In this document: positions 24,951 to 34,073 of the stretch, in pieces | How the letters are laid out: each line of letters starts with the position of its first letter | Numbering within the stretch: position 1 is the stretch's first letter | Source of the DNA: Paenibacillus_Z sp042653205 | GTDB lineage: Bacteria > Bacillota > Bacilli > Paenibacillales > Paenibacillaceae | Direction: 5' to 3' | Length of the DNA: 64,000 nucleotides | Assembly (NCBI RefSeq): GCF_042653205.1 | Contig: NZ_JBHSHY010000001.1 | Coordinates: 62,001-126,000, forward strand | The notes under the pieces: generated by a model | Database searches by the model: none | What the model was told of the DNA's origin: nothing | What the model saw: only the letters and a program-made list of their open reading frames with translations | Made by a program: the position numbers and the translations under genes

Positions 24951-26567
24951 GTGTTTTCATTATTGGTTGTGGAGGACGAGCGTTGGATTCGCAGAGGGCT
25001 GTGCGAAACGATCGATTGGGCGTCGGAAGGCATCCGGGTGTCGGGAGAAGCGTCGGACGGGGAAGAAGCCATGCGCTTCATGGAGCGCCATTCGCCGGAT
25101 ATCGTCATCACTGATATCGTCATGCCCGTCATGGACGGCATCACGTTCCTGAAGACGATGCGGGAACAGAAGATGTCGTCGGAGGTCATCATCATGAGCG
25201 GCTACAGCGATTTCGAATACGCGCGGACCGCGCTCAAGAACGGCGCGTTCGACTACGTGCTGAAGCCGATTCACGAGCAAAACATGCTGGGCGTCGTGCG
25301 CCGCTGCGTGCAGGAGCTGGACCGCAGGCGGAAGGCCGAGACCGAGATGAACCGGCTCGCCCGGTCCGCCCGCGAGACGCTGTTCCTGGCCCGCCAGCGC
25401 CTGTTCGAGATGCTGCTTACGGAAGCGCCCTATTCGCCGGGCTGGATGCCGGAGCAGATGAAGGCGCTCCAGATCGAGCTCGATCCGTGCCGAATCCGCA
25501 CGTTCGCGGTGAAGATCGTCGATTGGGGGGACAAGGCCAAGACGGACCGGGACCGCGCGCTCATCCTATATGCGCTGTGCAACATGCTGGAGGAGACCGG
25601 CGGCAGGTATGGCCCGGTCGTTGCGTTCCCGATTCACAACCAGAAGACGGCGGGCGAAGCGGACGTCGCGATGCTGCATACCGAGAGCTATCCGATCGGC
25701 CGGGAGGAGCCCGGCGTCGCCGCCGATCTGCCCCGCTTGATCGAGCAGGCGGAGGCGATGCTCGGCGTGCGCGTCGGCATCGGCTATTCCGGCGAAGCGA
25801 GCTTCGGCCGGCTGGCGGGCATGTTCGAGGAGGCGCTGCACGCCTCCGCCTACTGGTTCTACGAAGGCGGCGGCTGCCTGCGCGGCGCCGAGCCGATCGC
25901 GGGCGCCATGCAGGCGGACATGCCCTATTGCGGCCCCGCCGGCTGGGACTCGCGCTTCGCATCGGCGCTGAAGATGGGCGACGCCCGGCTGCTCGAGCAG
26001 CTCGTCCGGGAGCTCGGCGAGCATCTGCGCTCGCACCGACCCAAGCACCTGCCGCTGACGATCCGCCGGGGTCTGAAGCTGCTGTTCCAGAACGTCAACC
26101 AGAAGAGCGACGCGCTGCACCGCCGATCGAACTGCGCAGACGCGCCCGTGCCGCTCGTGCTGCCGCCCTGCACAGCGGATTCGATCGAAGACGCCTTGCT
26201 CGAAAGCCTGTCCTGCGCGATGGCCGGCGAACGCCCCGTCCGCAGCCGCAAATGGATCGTCGAGCGCGCGCTGCAGTTCATCGACGCCAACCGGGATCGG
26301 ATGGTCACGATGAATGACGTGGCTGCTCACCTCTATTTGAACCATTCGTATTTCAGCAAGATTTTCTCCGAGGAGATGGGCGAGACGTTCAGCCGGTACG
26401 TCCTGCGGTCGCGCATCGAGGCAGCGAAACGGCTGCTGAAGGAGACGCCGCTCAAAATCTACGAAATCGCCGGCCAGCTCGGCTATACCGATATCCGCCA
26501 TTTCACCAAGATGTTCAAGGAATTCGAAGGCTTGACCCCCGCGCAGTACCGGGATCACGGCTTGTAA
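24951..26567 (+). CDS. YesN-type response regulator (REC + AraC HTH)
   Basis: 538-aa two-component regulator. Receiver domain 3-120 with VVEDE, phospho-acceptor D55 (IVITDIVMPVMDG), MSGYSDFEYA and the switch lysine in YVLKPIHE. A divergent middle region (~150-430) is typical of this family. The C-terminal AraC helix-turn-helix pair has MNDVAAHLYLNHSYFSKIFSEEMGETFSRYV and EIAGQLGYTDIRHFTKMFKEFEGLTPAQYR. GTG start at 24951 with AAAGGGTGA upstream; a GTG at 24942 is possible. Followed 15 bp later by its kinase; should activate the sugar transporter genes downstream. Confidence 0.93.
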   Translation: MFSLLVVEDERWIRRGLCETIDWASEGIRVSGEASDGEEAMRFMERHSPDIVITDIVMPVMDGITFLKTMREQKMSSEVIIMSGYSDFEYARTALKNGAFDYVLKPIHEQNMLGVVRRCVQELDRRRKAETEMNRLARSARETLFLARQRLFEMLLTEAPYSPGWMPEQMKALQIELDPCRIRTFAVKIVDWGDKAKTDRDRALILYALCNMLEETGGRYGPVVAFPIHNQKTAGEADVAMLHTESYPIGREEPGVAADLPRLIEQAEAMLGVRVGIGYSGEASFGRLAGMFEEALHASAYWFYEGGGCLRGAEPIAGAMQADMPYCGPAGWDSRFASALKMGDARLLEQLVRELGEHLRSHRPKHLPLTIRRGLKLLFQNVNQKSDALHRRSNCADAPVPLVLPPCTADSIEDALLESLSCAMAGERPVRSRKWIVERALQFIDANRDRMVTMNDVAAHLYLNHSYFSKIFSEEMGETFSRYVLRSRIEAAKRLLKETPLKIYEIAGQLGYTDIRHFTKMFKEFEGLTPAQYRDHGL

Positions 26568-26582
26568 GAAGGGGACCCGCAT

Positions 26583-28472
26583 ATGAAATGGCTGCCGAAG
26601 TTCAAATGGACCTCCGTCGGACACCGCTTGTTTCTGCTCTGCTTCGTCGGCATTTCCGTCAGCATCGCGATCATGGGCTATTATTTTTACGACAAATCGA
26701 CCCGCATCATCCAGGACAAGGTCGGCTACATCACGCAGCAGACCATCCAGCAGTCGGGCGAACGGCTCGATCTCATCATGGAGGAGTACAGCACGCGCTC
26801 CTTCTACCTGCTCGGAAGCAAGAAGCTTCAGCAGGGCATCAAGGACGACTTCACGGACAATTACGACCGCGAGGAGACGAACAAGGAGATCGGCGAATTC
26901 ATCGCCAACCTGCTCAATTCCAAGAACGATCTGATCAACCTGTACATCTTCGGCGAATACGCCAGTTCATACAAGTATTCCACCGGCTACCTCTCGATGC
27001 CAGGCACGACGCAGGCGATTCGCGACGCGCAATGGTATAAGGAGGTCGTCGCCGGCGAGGGCAAGGTCGTCTGGTTCGGCATGCGCCCGTCGCTCGTCCC
27101 CAAGCCGTGGGCCGACGATAGGTCGCAAGAACCGGTATTCTGCTTCGGCCGGGCGATCAAGGACTTGAACAACCTGAACCGGATCATCGGCGTCATGCTG
27201 ATCGAGATCGATCCGGCGACGATCCTGTCGCAGATCAACCTGGGCGAGGTGGGCAGCTCGCTGCTCGTCGACGGGCACGGACGCATCGTCGGCGGCCAAA
27301 ATCCGAAACAACTTCTGGAAACGATTCCATTCAAGCTGCCGACGCAAACGTCGTCCATCGGCTCGCGCACGTTCGACAACGAACGGATCATGGTGGCGCA
27401 TACACAGCTCTCAAACGGCTGGAACCTGGTCGGGCTCGTGCCGGCGGAGAAGCTCGTGCAGGAATCGCGGGTGTTCGGCTGGTTCACGCTCTACTTGGCG
27501 GCCGGCTTCATGGCGGTCGCGCTCGGCTATGCGCTGTTCGCGGCCTGGCAGATGAACAAGCCCGTCCAGCGGCTGCTCAAGGGCATGCAGGAGGCGCGGA
27601 GCGGCAACTTCGAGATTCAGATCCTCGCGGACCGCAAGGACGAATTCGGCCTGCTGTCGCGCGGCTTCAACACGATGATCGCCCGAATCAAGGAGCTGAT
27701 CGACGAGCTGTATGTTCAGCGGCTGCTGCAGCAGGAGCTTCAGCTGAAGATGTTCGCGTCGCAGATCAACGCGCATTTCCTCTATAACACGCTCGATTCC
27801 ATTCACTGGATCTCGAAGCTTTACAAGGTGAAGGAGATCGACACGATGATCTATTCGCTGTCGAGCTATTTCCGCATCAGCCTGAGCGAAGGCCGGGAAT
27901 TCGTCAAAGTCGGCGAGGTGATTTCCCTGCTCGAGCATTATTTCGAGATTCAGCAGATCCGCTTCGGCGAGCGGATTTCCTTATCCTTGTCCGCCGATCC
28001 CGAGCTGCTCGATTGCGAGGTGCTGAAATTCGCGTTTCAGCCGATCGTGGAGAACGCCATCTTCCACGGCATCGAGAAGAAGAAGGGGAGCGGGAAGCTG
28101 ACGGTCGAATGGAGGCGCGTCGAGGACGGCCTGCTGTTCCGCGTGACCGACGACGGCGTCGGCATGCGCCCGGACAAGCTGCAGGAGATCCGGCAGGTGC
28201 TGCAGGACGGCGAAGCGCTGCGTCCCGGCAGCAATTTCGCGATGAAAAACATCAATTCGCTGCTGAAGCTGACGTACGGTCCGTCTTACGGACTAGAGAT
28301 CGACAGCGCCTGGGGATCGGGCACGCGCGTGACGATGCGGCTGCCGTTCGTGGAATCGGAACAAAGTGACAAAATCGCACACGGTAAAAACAAAATCGAC
28401 CACCCTTACTTCTCCCCTGAACGCGCTTACAATGAAAGAGTATCGAACAATCAAAAGGGAGGATTCATATGA
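26583..28472 (+). CDS. YesM-type sensor histidine kinase
   Basis: 629 aa. TM1 about 15-37, a large extracellular sensor region (about 38-300), TM2 about 300-320 (WFTLYLAAGFMAVALGYALF), HAMP linker, then the LytS/YesM-type kinase core. The phospho-accepting H398 is in QINAHFLYNTLDSIHWI, and the ATP-binding motifs are PIVENAIFHGIEKKKGSG and TDDGVGM. The fold normally ends near RVTMRLPF. Here about 40 extra residues run through the regulatory sequence of the next gene, and the stop overlaps its ATG (ATGA). Probably senses extracellular sugar with the binding protein. Confidence 0.92.
   Translation: MKWLPKFKWTSVGHRLFLLCFVGISVSIAIMGYYFYDKSTRIIQDKVGYITQQTIQQSGERLDLIMEEYSTRSFYLLGSKKLQQGIKDDFTDNYDREETNKEIGEFIANLLNSKNDLINLYIFGEYASSYKYSTGYLSMPGTTQAIRDAQWYKEVVAGEGKVVWFGMRPSLVPKPWADDRSQEPVFCFGRAIKDLNNLNRIIGVMLIEIDPATILSQINLGEVGSSLLVDGHGRIVGGQNPKQLLETIPFKLPTQTSSIGSRTFDNERIMVAHTQLSNGWNLVGLVPAEKLVQESRVFGWFTLYLAAGFMAVALGYALFAAWQMNKPVQRLLKGMQEARSGNFEIQILADRKDEFGLLSRGFNTMIARIKELIDELYVQRLLQQELQLKMFASQINAHFLYNTLDSIHWISKLYKVKEIDTMIYSLSSYFRISLSEGREFVKVGEVISLLEHYFEIQQIRFGERISLSLSADPELLDCEVLKFAFQPIVENAIFHGIEKKKGSGKLTVEWRRVEDGLLFRVTDDGVGMRPDKLQEIRQVLQDGEALRPGSNFAMKNINSLLKLTYGPSYGLEIDSAWGSGTRVTMRLPFVESEQSDKIAHGKNKIDHPYFSPERAYNERVSNNQKGGFI
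28418..28433 (+). promoter_or_regulatory. Candidate CcpA cre site over a -10-like element
   Basis: TGAACGCGCTTACA (28418-28431) matches 13 of 14 positions of TGWAANCGNTNWCA. It overlaps TACAAT (28428-28433), about 36 bp upstream of the binding-protein start codon and inside the 3' end of the kinase gene. Confidence 0.65.
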
Positions 28473-29860
28473 AATGGAAACTCACTAGCATTTCGATCGC
28501 CGCGCTGGCGACGGTCGTTGCGCTCTCGGGCTGCGGCAGCAGCGGAAGCGGCGGCAACGGCGGCAATACCGCCAACACGGACGGCGGCAACGCAGCCGCG
28601 AACGGCAATGCGGCAGGCGGCAACGCGGCCGGAGAGAATGCGCCGGCAGATACCGGCAGCAGCAGCGACAAGGAAGTCACCGTCAATTTCTGGGTCAACT
28701 GGGGCGGCGATTTCAAGAAGGATTACCAGAAATACGTCATCGACGAATTCGAGAAGAAATACCCGAACATCAAAGTCAAAATGACCTACGTCGAAGGCAC
28801 GGACAAGCTCCTGACCTCGATCGCGGGGGGCAATCCTCCGGACGTGGCGCAGCTGGACCGCTTCATAGTGGGCTCCTGGGCCGCGAAAGGGTCGCTCGAA
28901 GATTTGACGCCGCTGGCCGAACGGGACAGTATCAGCAAGGACGACTACTATCCGGCGGTATGGGCGGAAGCCAACTATGACAACAAAACGTATGCCCTGC
29001 CATGGGGTACGGACGACCGGGCATTGTATTACAATAAAACGCTGCTGAAGCAAGCGGGTCTCGATCCGGAGAAGCCGCCGACCACGATGGAAGAGCTCGA
29101 CATGATGGCGGACAAGATCTTCAAAAAAGGCGGCAACGGCAAATACGACACCGTCGGCTTCATTCCGTGGATGAACCAAGGCTCGATCTACGCATACTCT
29201 TGGGCGATGAACGGGAAGTTCGAGGACGGCGGCCAGCTGACGCCGAACGATCCGCAAAACGTCAAGGCGCTGCAATGGATGGCCGATTACGCGAAGAAAT
29301 ACAACATCGCCACGCTGTCGAGCTTCTCGAACGCGATGGGTCAAACCGGTCTCAATCCGTTCTGGACGGGCAAAGTCGGCTTCATCGTCGACGGCAACTG
29401 GATCCTGAACGACCTGGCGAAAACGAAACCGACGTTCGAATGGGGCGTCACCCCGATTCCAGGTCCGGAAGGCACGGAGCCGACGACCTGGTCCGGCGGC
29501 TTCTCGTACATCATGCCGAAGGGCGCGAAGCAGAAGGAAGCGGCTTGGACGCTGCTGAAATTCATCGCCGGCTACGACGGCACGCTGCTCTGGGCGAAAC
29601 GTCCGAACGCGGGCAACGACATTACGGCAATGCCGAAGGTCAACGCCGAGCTGAAGATGGAAGAGAACCCGAACCTGAAAGTATTCCTCGATCTGATGCC
29701 GAACGCGCATTTCCGCCCGGTCTCGCCGGTCGGCCAGAAGCTGTGGGACGAGATGTTCCGCGTGCAGGATTTGGCGATCAACGGCAAAGGCGAGCCGCAA
29801 GCGCTGCTTGACGAGGTCAAGAAAAACGTCGACAGCGAGCTGGCGAAAATCACGAAATAA
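28469..29860 (+). CDS. Sugar ABC transporter substrate-binding lipoprotein
   Basis: 463-aa family 1 extracellular solute-binding protein. Lipoprotein signal with lipobox LSGC (C22 lipidated), then a low-complexity Gly/Asn/Ala linker of about 40 residues, then the mature domain: VTVNFWVNWGGDFKKDYQKYVIDEFEKKYPNIKV, ALPWGTDDRALYYNKTLLKQAG, GKVGFIVDGNWILNDL, AWTLLKFIAGYDG. Attached to the outer face of the membrane. AAAGGGAGG precedes the ATG, which overlaps the kinase stop. Likely ligand an oligosaccharide. Confidence 0.93.
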   Translation: MKWKLTSISIAALATVVALSGCGSSGSGGNGGNTANTDGGNAAANGNAAGGNAAGENAPADTGSSSDKEVTVNFWVNWGGDFKKDYQKYVIDEFEKKYPNIKVKMTYVEGTDKLLTSIAGGNPPDVAQLDRFIVGSWAAKGSLEDLTPLAERDSISKDDYYPAVWAEANYDNKTYALPWGTDDRALYYNKTLLKQAGLDPEKPPTTMEELDMMADKIFKKGGNGKYDTVGFIPWMNQGSIYAYSWAMNGKFEDGGQLTPNDPQNVKALQWMADYAKKYNIATLSSFSNAMGQTGLNPFWTGKVGFIVDGNWILNDLAKTKPTFEWGVTPIPGPEGTEPTTWSGGFSYIMPKGAKQKEAAWTLLKFIAGYDGTLLWAKRPNAGNDITAMPKVNAELKMEENPNLKVFLDLMPNAHFRPVSPVGQKLWDEMFRVQDLAINGKGEPQALLDEVKKNVDSELAKITK

Positions 29861-29866
29861 ATCGGT

Positions 29867-29936
29867 AAAGGCGCCTCCGGCTTAAGCGGGGCTTACCCGT
29901 CCCGCTTGCCCCCGGATCCTGCCGGGGGGCGCCTTT
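29867..29936 (+). other. Nested stem-loop between binding-protein and permease genes
   Basis: An outer stem (AAAGGCGCC at 29867-29875 pairing with GGCGCCTTT at 29928-29936, extended by CCGG/CCGG) encloses an inner hairpin (AAGCGGG 29884-29890, CCCGCTT 29901-29907). No long T tract, so it fits partial termination or 3'-end mRNA protection that keeps the binding protein more abundant than the permeases. Confidence 0.65.
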
Positions 29937-29957
29937 CGATCGGGGAGGAAAATACTT

Positions 29958-30908
29958 ATGGCCGCGAACGAGAATGTAGCGACGACGCTAAAGGCCTATC
30001 CGGAAACAAAGCTGAAATCCTCGACGTACAAACGAAAAATGGCGCTGTACGGACTATTGTTCGCTTCGCCGTGGATCATCGGCATTCTGGTGTTCAGCGC
30101 TTATCCGCTGATCATGTCCATCTATTACAGCTTCACCACCTACAGCATTTTGGACCATGGCGAATGGGTCGGCTTCGGCAACTACAAGGAATTGATGAGC
30201 GACAACACGTTCAAGATCAGTATTTACAATACGCTCTATTACACGTTTATCTCCGTACCGCTGAACATCGCCGTCGGCGTCGGACTCGCGCTGCTCCTGA
30301 ATACGAAAATCAAAGGCCAGGGCATCTACCGGACGCTGTTCTTCATTCCGAGTCTCGTGCCCGCCGTTGCGACGACGATCATTTGGCTGTGGCTGCTCAA
30401 TCCGCAGTTCGGTCTTGTCAACTATTGGCTGGAGCAAATCGGCATTCCCGGCCCGCCGTGGCTGGGCGATGAATCCTGGTCCAAGCCTTCGCTGATCCTC
30501 ATGAGCCTGTGGGGCGTCGGCCAAGCGATCGTCATTTATTTGGCGGGACTGCAGGATATCCCGCAGGATTACTACGAAGCCGCGGACATCGACGGAGCGA
30601 ACACGATGCGCAAGCTGCGCCATATTACGCTGCCGCTCATGACGCCAGTTATTTTCTTCAACCTCATCATGGGCGTCATCGGTACGATGCAGAACTTCGT
30701 ACTGCCGTATACGCTGACGAACGGCACGGGCTCCCCGGCCGACTCGCTCATGTTCTACGTCATGTACTTGTACCAAAATGCGTTCTTGTATCTGAAAATG
30801 GGCTATGCTTCCGCGATGGCGTGGATTCTGTTCCTTATCGTGGTCGTGCTGACGGCGCTGATCTTCATCTCGCAAAAACGCTGGGTCCATTACCAAGGAA
30901 AGGAATGA
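29958..30908 (+). CDS. Sugar ABC transporter permease (MalF-type)
   Basis: 316 aa, six main membrane helices after a hydrophilic N-terminus. The EAA loop that contacts the ATPase is YYEAADIDGANTMRKLRHITLPLM. GGGGAGGA lies 8 bp before the ATG. The partner permease begins 6 bp after its stop. No ATPase gene is nearby, so a shared MsmX-type ATPase is expected. Confidence 0.94.
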   Translation: MAANENVATTLKAYPETKLKSSTYKRKMALYGLLFASPWIIGILVFSAYPLIMSIYYSFTTYSILDHGEWVGFGNYKELMSDNTFKISIYNTLYYTFISVPLNIAVGVGLALLLNTKIKGQGIYRTLFFIPSLVPAVATTIIWLWLLNPQFGLVNYWLEQIGIPGPPWLGDESWSKPSLILMSLWGVGQAIVIYLAGLQDIPQDYYEAADIDGANTMRKLRHITLPLMTPVIFFNLIMGVIGTMQNFVLPYTLTNGTGSPADSLMFYVMYLYQNAFLYLKMGYASAMAWILFLIVVVLTALIFISQKRWVHYQGKE

Positions 30909-30914
30909 CGCACG

Positions 30915-31748
30915 ATGACCCCACGTTCGATTCGCCTCATCAAGAACGCCGCGACGCATATTTTCCTGGTGGTGTTCGGCCTGTTCTTCCTGTCGCCGTT
31001 CCTTTGGATCATCTCGACCTCGCTGAAGCCGGATGAAGAGTTGTTCCTGTGGCCGCCGAAATGGATCCCCTCCACGCTCATGTGGAGCAATTTCCCGGAC
31101 GCGATCAGCTACTTTCCGTTCTGGCAGTACCTGGGCAATACCATGACGATCACGGCGCTCGCGACGCTCGGCGTCCTGTTCTCGTGCCCGATCGTGGCGT
31201 ACAGCCTTGCCCGCATCCCGTGGAAGGGCTCGAAGCCGCTGTTCGGCCTGACGCTGGTCATCATGATGCTGCCGTACCAGGTCACGATGATTCCGATCTT
31301 CATCGTGTTCAAGAATCTCGGCTGGGTCGGCACGAGCGTGCCGCTGTGGCTGCCGGCCTTCTTCGGGGCGCCGTTCTACATCTTCCTGCTGCGCCAATTC
31401 TTCATGGGCTTGCCCAAGGAGCTCGAGGACGCGGGCCGCATCGACGGCGCGTCGGAGATGCGCATCTACGCCCAGGTCATGCTGCCGCTCTGCAAGCCGG
31501 CCCTGCTGACGGTGGCGCTGTTCCAAGTCATCGGCAGCTGGACGGATTACCAAGGTCCGCTCATCTACCTATCGGACGAAGCGCAGTATACGCTTATGCT
31601 CGGCCTGTCCTCGTTCAAGACGCAGCACGGCGCGGAATGGCAGATGATGATGGCGACGAGCGCCCTGATCACGCTGCCGGTCATCATCCTGTATTTCGTC
31701 GTTCAGAAGGCGTTTATCCGGGGGATCACGTTCTCCGGCATCAAATAA
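30915..31748 (+). CDS. Sugar ABC transporter permease (MalG-type)
   Basis: 277 aa, six helices starting HIFLVVFGLFFLSPFLWIISTSLKP. The EAA loop is ELEDAGRIDGASEMRIYAQVMLPLCKPAL and it ends GITFSGIK as is typical. AAGGAATGA precedes the ATG. Last gene of the TCS-transporter operon. Confidence 0.94.
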   Translation: MTPRSIRLIKNAATHIFLVVFGLFFLSPFLWIISTSLKPDEELFLWPPKWIPSTLMWSNFPDAISYFPFWQYLGNTMTITALATLGVLFSCPIVAYSLARIPWKGSKPLFGLTLVIMMLPYQVTMIPIFIVFKNLGWVGTSVPLWLPAFFGAPFYIFLLRQFFMGLPKELEDAGRIDGASEMRIYAQVMLPLCKPALLTVALFQVIGSWTDYQGPLIYLSDEAQYTLMLGLSSFKTQHGAEWQMMMATSALITLPVIILYFVVQKAFIRGITFSGIK

Positions 31749-31841
31749 GCGTTCCCTTACGGCCCGATAGCGGTTACGAATGAAGCTCGGGCTGCGCGGA
31801 GCGCGCAGGACGTGCATCATCGGGACGGAGACGTCGCAAGC

Positions 31842-31877
31842 AGGAAAGCCCGCGGGATGGACCCCGCGGGCTTTCCT
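31842..31877 (+). terminator. Stem-loop ending the sugar-transporter operon
   Basis: 15-bp arms AGGAAAGCCCGCGGG / CCCGCGGGCTTTCCT with a short loop; A-rich 5' and T-rich 3' arms. Confidence 0.75.
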
Positions 31878-31916
31878 CATGCTCTATCTAGCGATTCGAG
31901 AGAGGAGAGACGAAGC

Positions 31917-32777
31917 ATGCACCGGCATCCGCATTTCGATCTGATGCTTCACGACGACGCCGAATTGGCGGAGGCGCTCGGCAGCCCGGTGACGGAGCGG
32001 ACCGTCGTTCACGAATGGCCGCTGTCCTGCGTCCAGCGCGTCCGCACCGCGGGCGGCGCGAGTCATATCTACAAGGTGCAGGCGCCGCCGACGCTGGAGG
32101 CCGAATTTTACGCCGCAGCCCGGTCGCCGCTCCTCGCGGCCGCGCGCGTGCTGGAGACGGCGGGCCGCCCGGCCGCCCTAGTAATGGCGGACATCGAGGC
32201 GCCGCGCCTTGGCGACCTCGGCTTGTCGGAACCGGAGGCCGTCGCGGCCGCGGACGAGCTGCTCGCGGGCATCGCGGCGATCGAGGGCGACCTGCCCGCG
32301 ATGACGGACCTGCGCACGGAGGAGCGGTTCGCCACGTACATCGGCGCCGCGCTGGACGACGTGCAGGCGTCGGTCGACGACGGCAGCTTCGTCCAGGTGG
32401 GTGAAGCCATGGTCGGCCGTCTCCGCCGCTGGAGCGGCGGTGACGCGCTGCGCGCGGCGTTCCGCACGCCGTCCGGCTACGTCCATGCCGACTTGAAGGC
32501 CGACAATGTGCTGGCGGCGCCGGACGGCTGCCGCATCCTCGACTGGCAGCGGCCGATCCTCGGCCCGGCCGCGCTCGACCGCGCGACGCTGCTCCTCTCG
32601 CTCGGCTTCGATCCGGCGCGCCACGTCGAGCCCGGCATCGTGCAGCTGTACCACTATCTGCATCTCGCCTGGTATGCGCAGGCGGGACGCCGCTGGTACC
32701 CGCAGGGCAAGCCGTGGTTCGACGGCATCATCGCGAAGCTGGCCGGCGAGCTGGAACGGCTGCAGCAGCAGGGGTGA
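31917..32777 (+). CDS. Aminoglycoside phosphotransferase (APH)-fold kinase
   Basis: 286 aa of the APH/choline-kinase superfamily. The catalytic loop is YVHADLKADNVLAA (the HxDxxxxN Brenner motif) and the metal Asp is in RILDWQRPILGP. The N-terminal lysine lobe is SHIYKVQAPPTLEAEFY. The substrate could be a small hydroxyl compound; nothing points to real aminoglycoside resistance. Start at 31917 with AGAGGAGAG upstream; the longer frame runs through the preceding terminator. It converges on the GntR-type regulator gene. Confidence 0.85.
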   Translation: MHRHPHFDLMLHDDAELAEALGSPVTERTVVHEWPLSCVQRVRTAGGASHIYKVQAPPTLEAEFYAAARSPLLAAARVLETAGRPAALVMADIEAPRLGDLGLSEPEAVAAADELLAGIAAIEGDLPAMTDLRTEERFATYIGAALDDVQASVDDGSFVQVGEAMVGRLRRWSGGDALRAAFRTPSGYVHADLKADNVLAAPDGCRILDWQRPILGPAALDRATLLLSLGFDPARHVEPGIVQLYHYLHLAWYAQAGRRWYPQGKPWFDGIIAKLAGELERLQQQG

Positions 32778-32813
32778 GCAAGCGCTGCGGCGGGGCGCGC
32801 AGGCGTGCCAAAG

Positions 32814-32857
32814 CATGAAAAAAACGTCGAAGGCGTGCTTTCGACGTTTTTTTCATA
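32814..32857. terminator. Perfect bidirectional terminator
   Basis: ATGAAAAAAACGTCGAA and its complement around a 7-nt loop give a stem with A-run 5' and T-run 3', symmetrical for the two convergent genes. Confidence 0.92.
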
Positions 32858-32948
32858 CGGTCCGGGCGGGGCGAGCGCTATCTGCTCCGCCGTCGCGCGG
32901 CTGGGGCCGGCGCTGCCCGATCGTCCCTCGAGGGCCGCGGACAGCCGT

Positions 32949-34073
32949 TCAAGCTTCGCGCAGGACCGGCGGAACCGTCGAGTCCCGAAGCAACAGGCTG
33001 GGCGGCAGATAGAGCTTGCGGCGCTCCCGCCGCGGCTGCTCGATGACCGCGAGCAGCATCCGGGCGGCCTCCTGGCCGAGCAGCCGGGAATCTTGCACGA
33101 CGCAGGAAGGGCGCAAGGCGTGGAATTCCGAGAACTCGAAATCGTCGAAGAAGACGAGCGACAATTCCTGCGGCAGGCGGATGCCCAATCCGCGGGCGGC
33201 ATCGGCGACCTCGAGGCCAAGCCCCGGATTAATGGCGAAGACGGCCGTCATGTCGGGGTTGCGGGCAAGGAAGGAGCGGAGCTCCGCCTGCTTGGGCACT
33301 TCGATCTCGAGATGGGTGAGCCGGTAGCCGCGGTTAACGGGGAGGCGGTAGTCGGCATGCGCCTGTTCGTAGCCCGCCAGCCGCTCTTCGATGCTGCTCG
33401 TGCCCGCCACGACGGTGGAGACGAAGCCGATGTTGCGGTGCCCGAGCGAGCACAGGTGGCCGACCGCTTCCCGCGCGCCGGCGGCATTATCCGCGCCGAC
33501 GAAATGCGTGTCGAGGCCGCGCAGATCGCGATCCACGACGACGAACGGGAAGCCGTCCAGCGCGAGCTGCACGAGCTCCCGGTTATAGGTTTCGCCTTCG
33601 ACGGGGTAGACGATCAAGCCGGAGAGGGGCATTCGTTTCAAGCGGCGGAGGATGCGTTCCTCATTGCCCTGGGAGTTGCAGGTATGGCAGAAGAGGAGCG
33701 GGTAGCCGGCTTCGGCCAGGACGCTCTCGACGCCTCCGAGCAGCAGGGCGTTGAACCGGTTGTTGATGAACGGAAGCAGCAGGGCGACGGGGGATTTGAG
33801 GGAGACGGAGTCGAGCTCGGGCGGCGCGGCGGGAAACTGGCCGTCCTTGGGGCTTACGTACGAACCTTTGCCTTGAATCCGGTAGACGAGTCCTTCCTTG
33901 ACGAGATCCGACATCGCCTTCTTGACGGTGATCCGGCTGACCGCGAAGCGCCGGGTCAGCTCGTGCTCGGAAGGGAGCAGATCACCCGGCTTCCAGGCTT
34001 GCCGGGCGATCTCCGAGCGGATGAAATGCTTGATTTGCTCGTACAGCGAAGTGGATAGCGGTTTATCGGTCAT
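32949..34073 (-). CDS. GntR-type HTH/LacI-type sensor transcriptional regulator
   Basis: 374 aa. N-terminal GntR winged helix: LYEQIKHFIRSEIARQAWKPGDLLPSEHELTRRFAVSRITVKKAMSDLVKEGLVYRIQGKGSYV. A periplasmic-binding-protein-like effector domain follows: VALLLPFINNRFNALLLGGVESVLAEAG, GLIVYPVEG, FVVVDRDLRGLDTHFVGADNAAGA, LGHRNIGFV, SLVFFDDFEFSEF. Same architecture as AraR: a sugar-responsive repressor. It is divergent from the LipO/LplB/LplC-type transporter genes and probably controls them. GAGGGG precedes the ATG. Confidence 0.92.
   Translation of the reverse strand: MTDKPLSTSLYEQIKHFIRSEIARQAWKPGDLLPSEHELTRRFAVSRITVKKAMSDLVKEGLVYRIQGKGSYVSPKDGQFPAAPPELDSVSLKSPVALLLPFINNRFNALLLGGVESVLAEAGYPLLFCHTCNSQGNEERILRRLKRMPLSGLIVYPVEGETYNRELVQLALDGFPFVVVDRDLRGLDTHFVGADNAAGAREAVGHLCSLGHRNIGFVSTVVAGTSSIEERLAGYEQAHADYRLPVNRGYRLTHLEIEVPKQAELRSFLARNPDMTAVFAINPGLGLEVADAARGLGIRLPQELSLVFFDDFEFSEFHALRPSCVVQDSRLLGQEAARMLLAVIEQPRRERRKLYLPPSLLLRDSTVPPVLREA

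Noticed and set aside
28560..28680. DNA repeat region in the binding-protein gene (GGC/AAC-rich)
   Set aside because: It encodes the flexible Gly/Asn/Ala linker normal after the lipid-attached Cys; no exact tandem unit.
31917..32777. Aminoglycoside resistance gene
   Set aside because: The APH fold is shared by many metabolic kinases. Only the generic HxDxxxxN and Asp motifs are visible, and no resistance context or mobile element is present.
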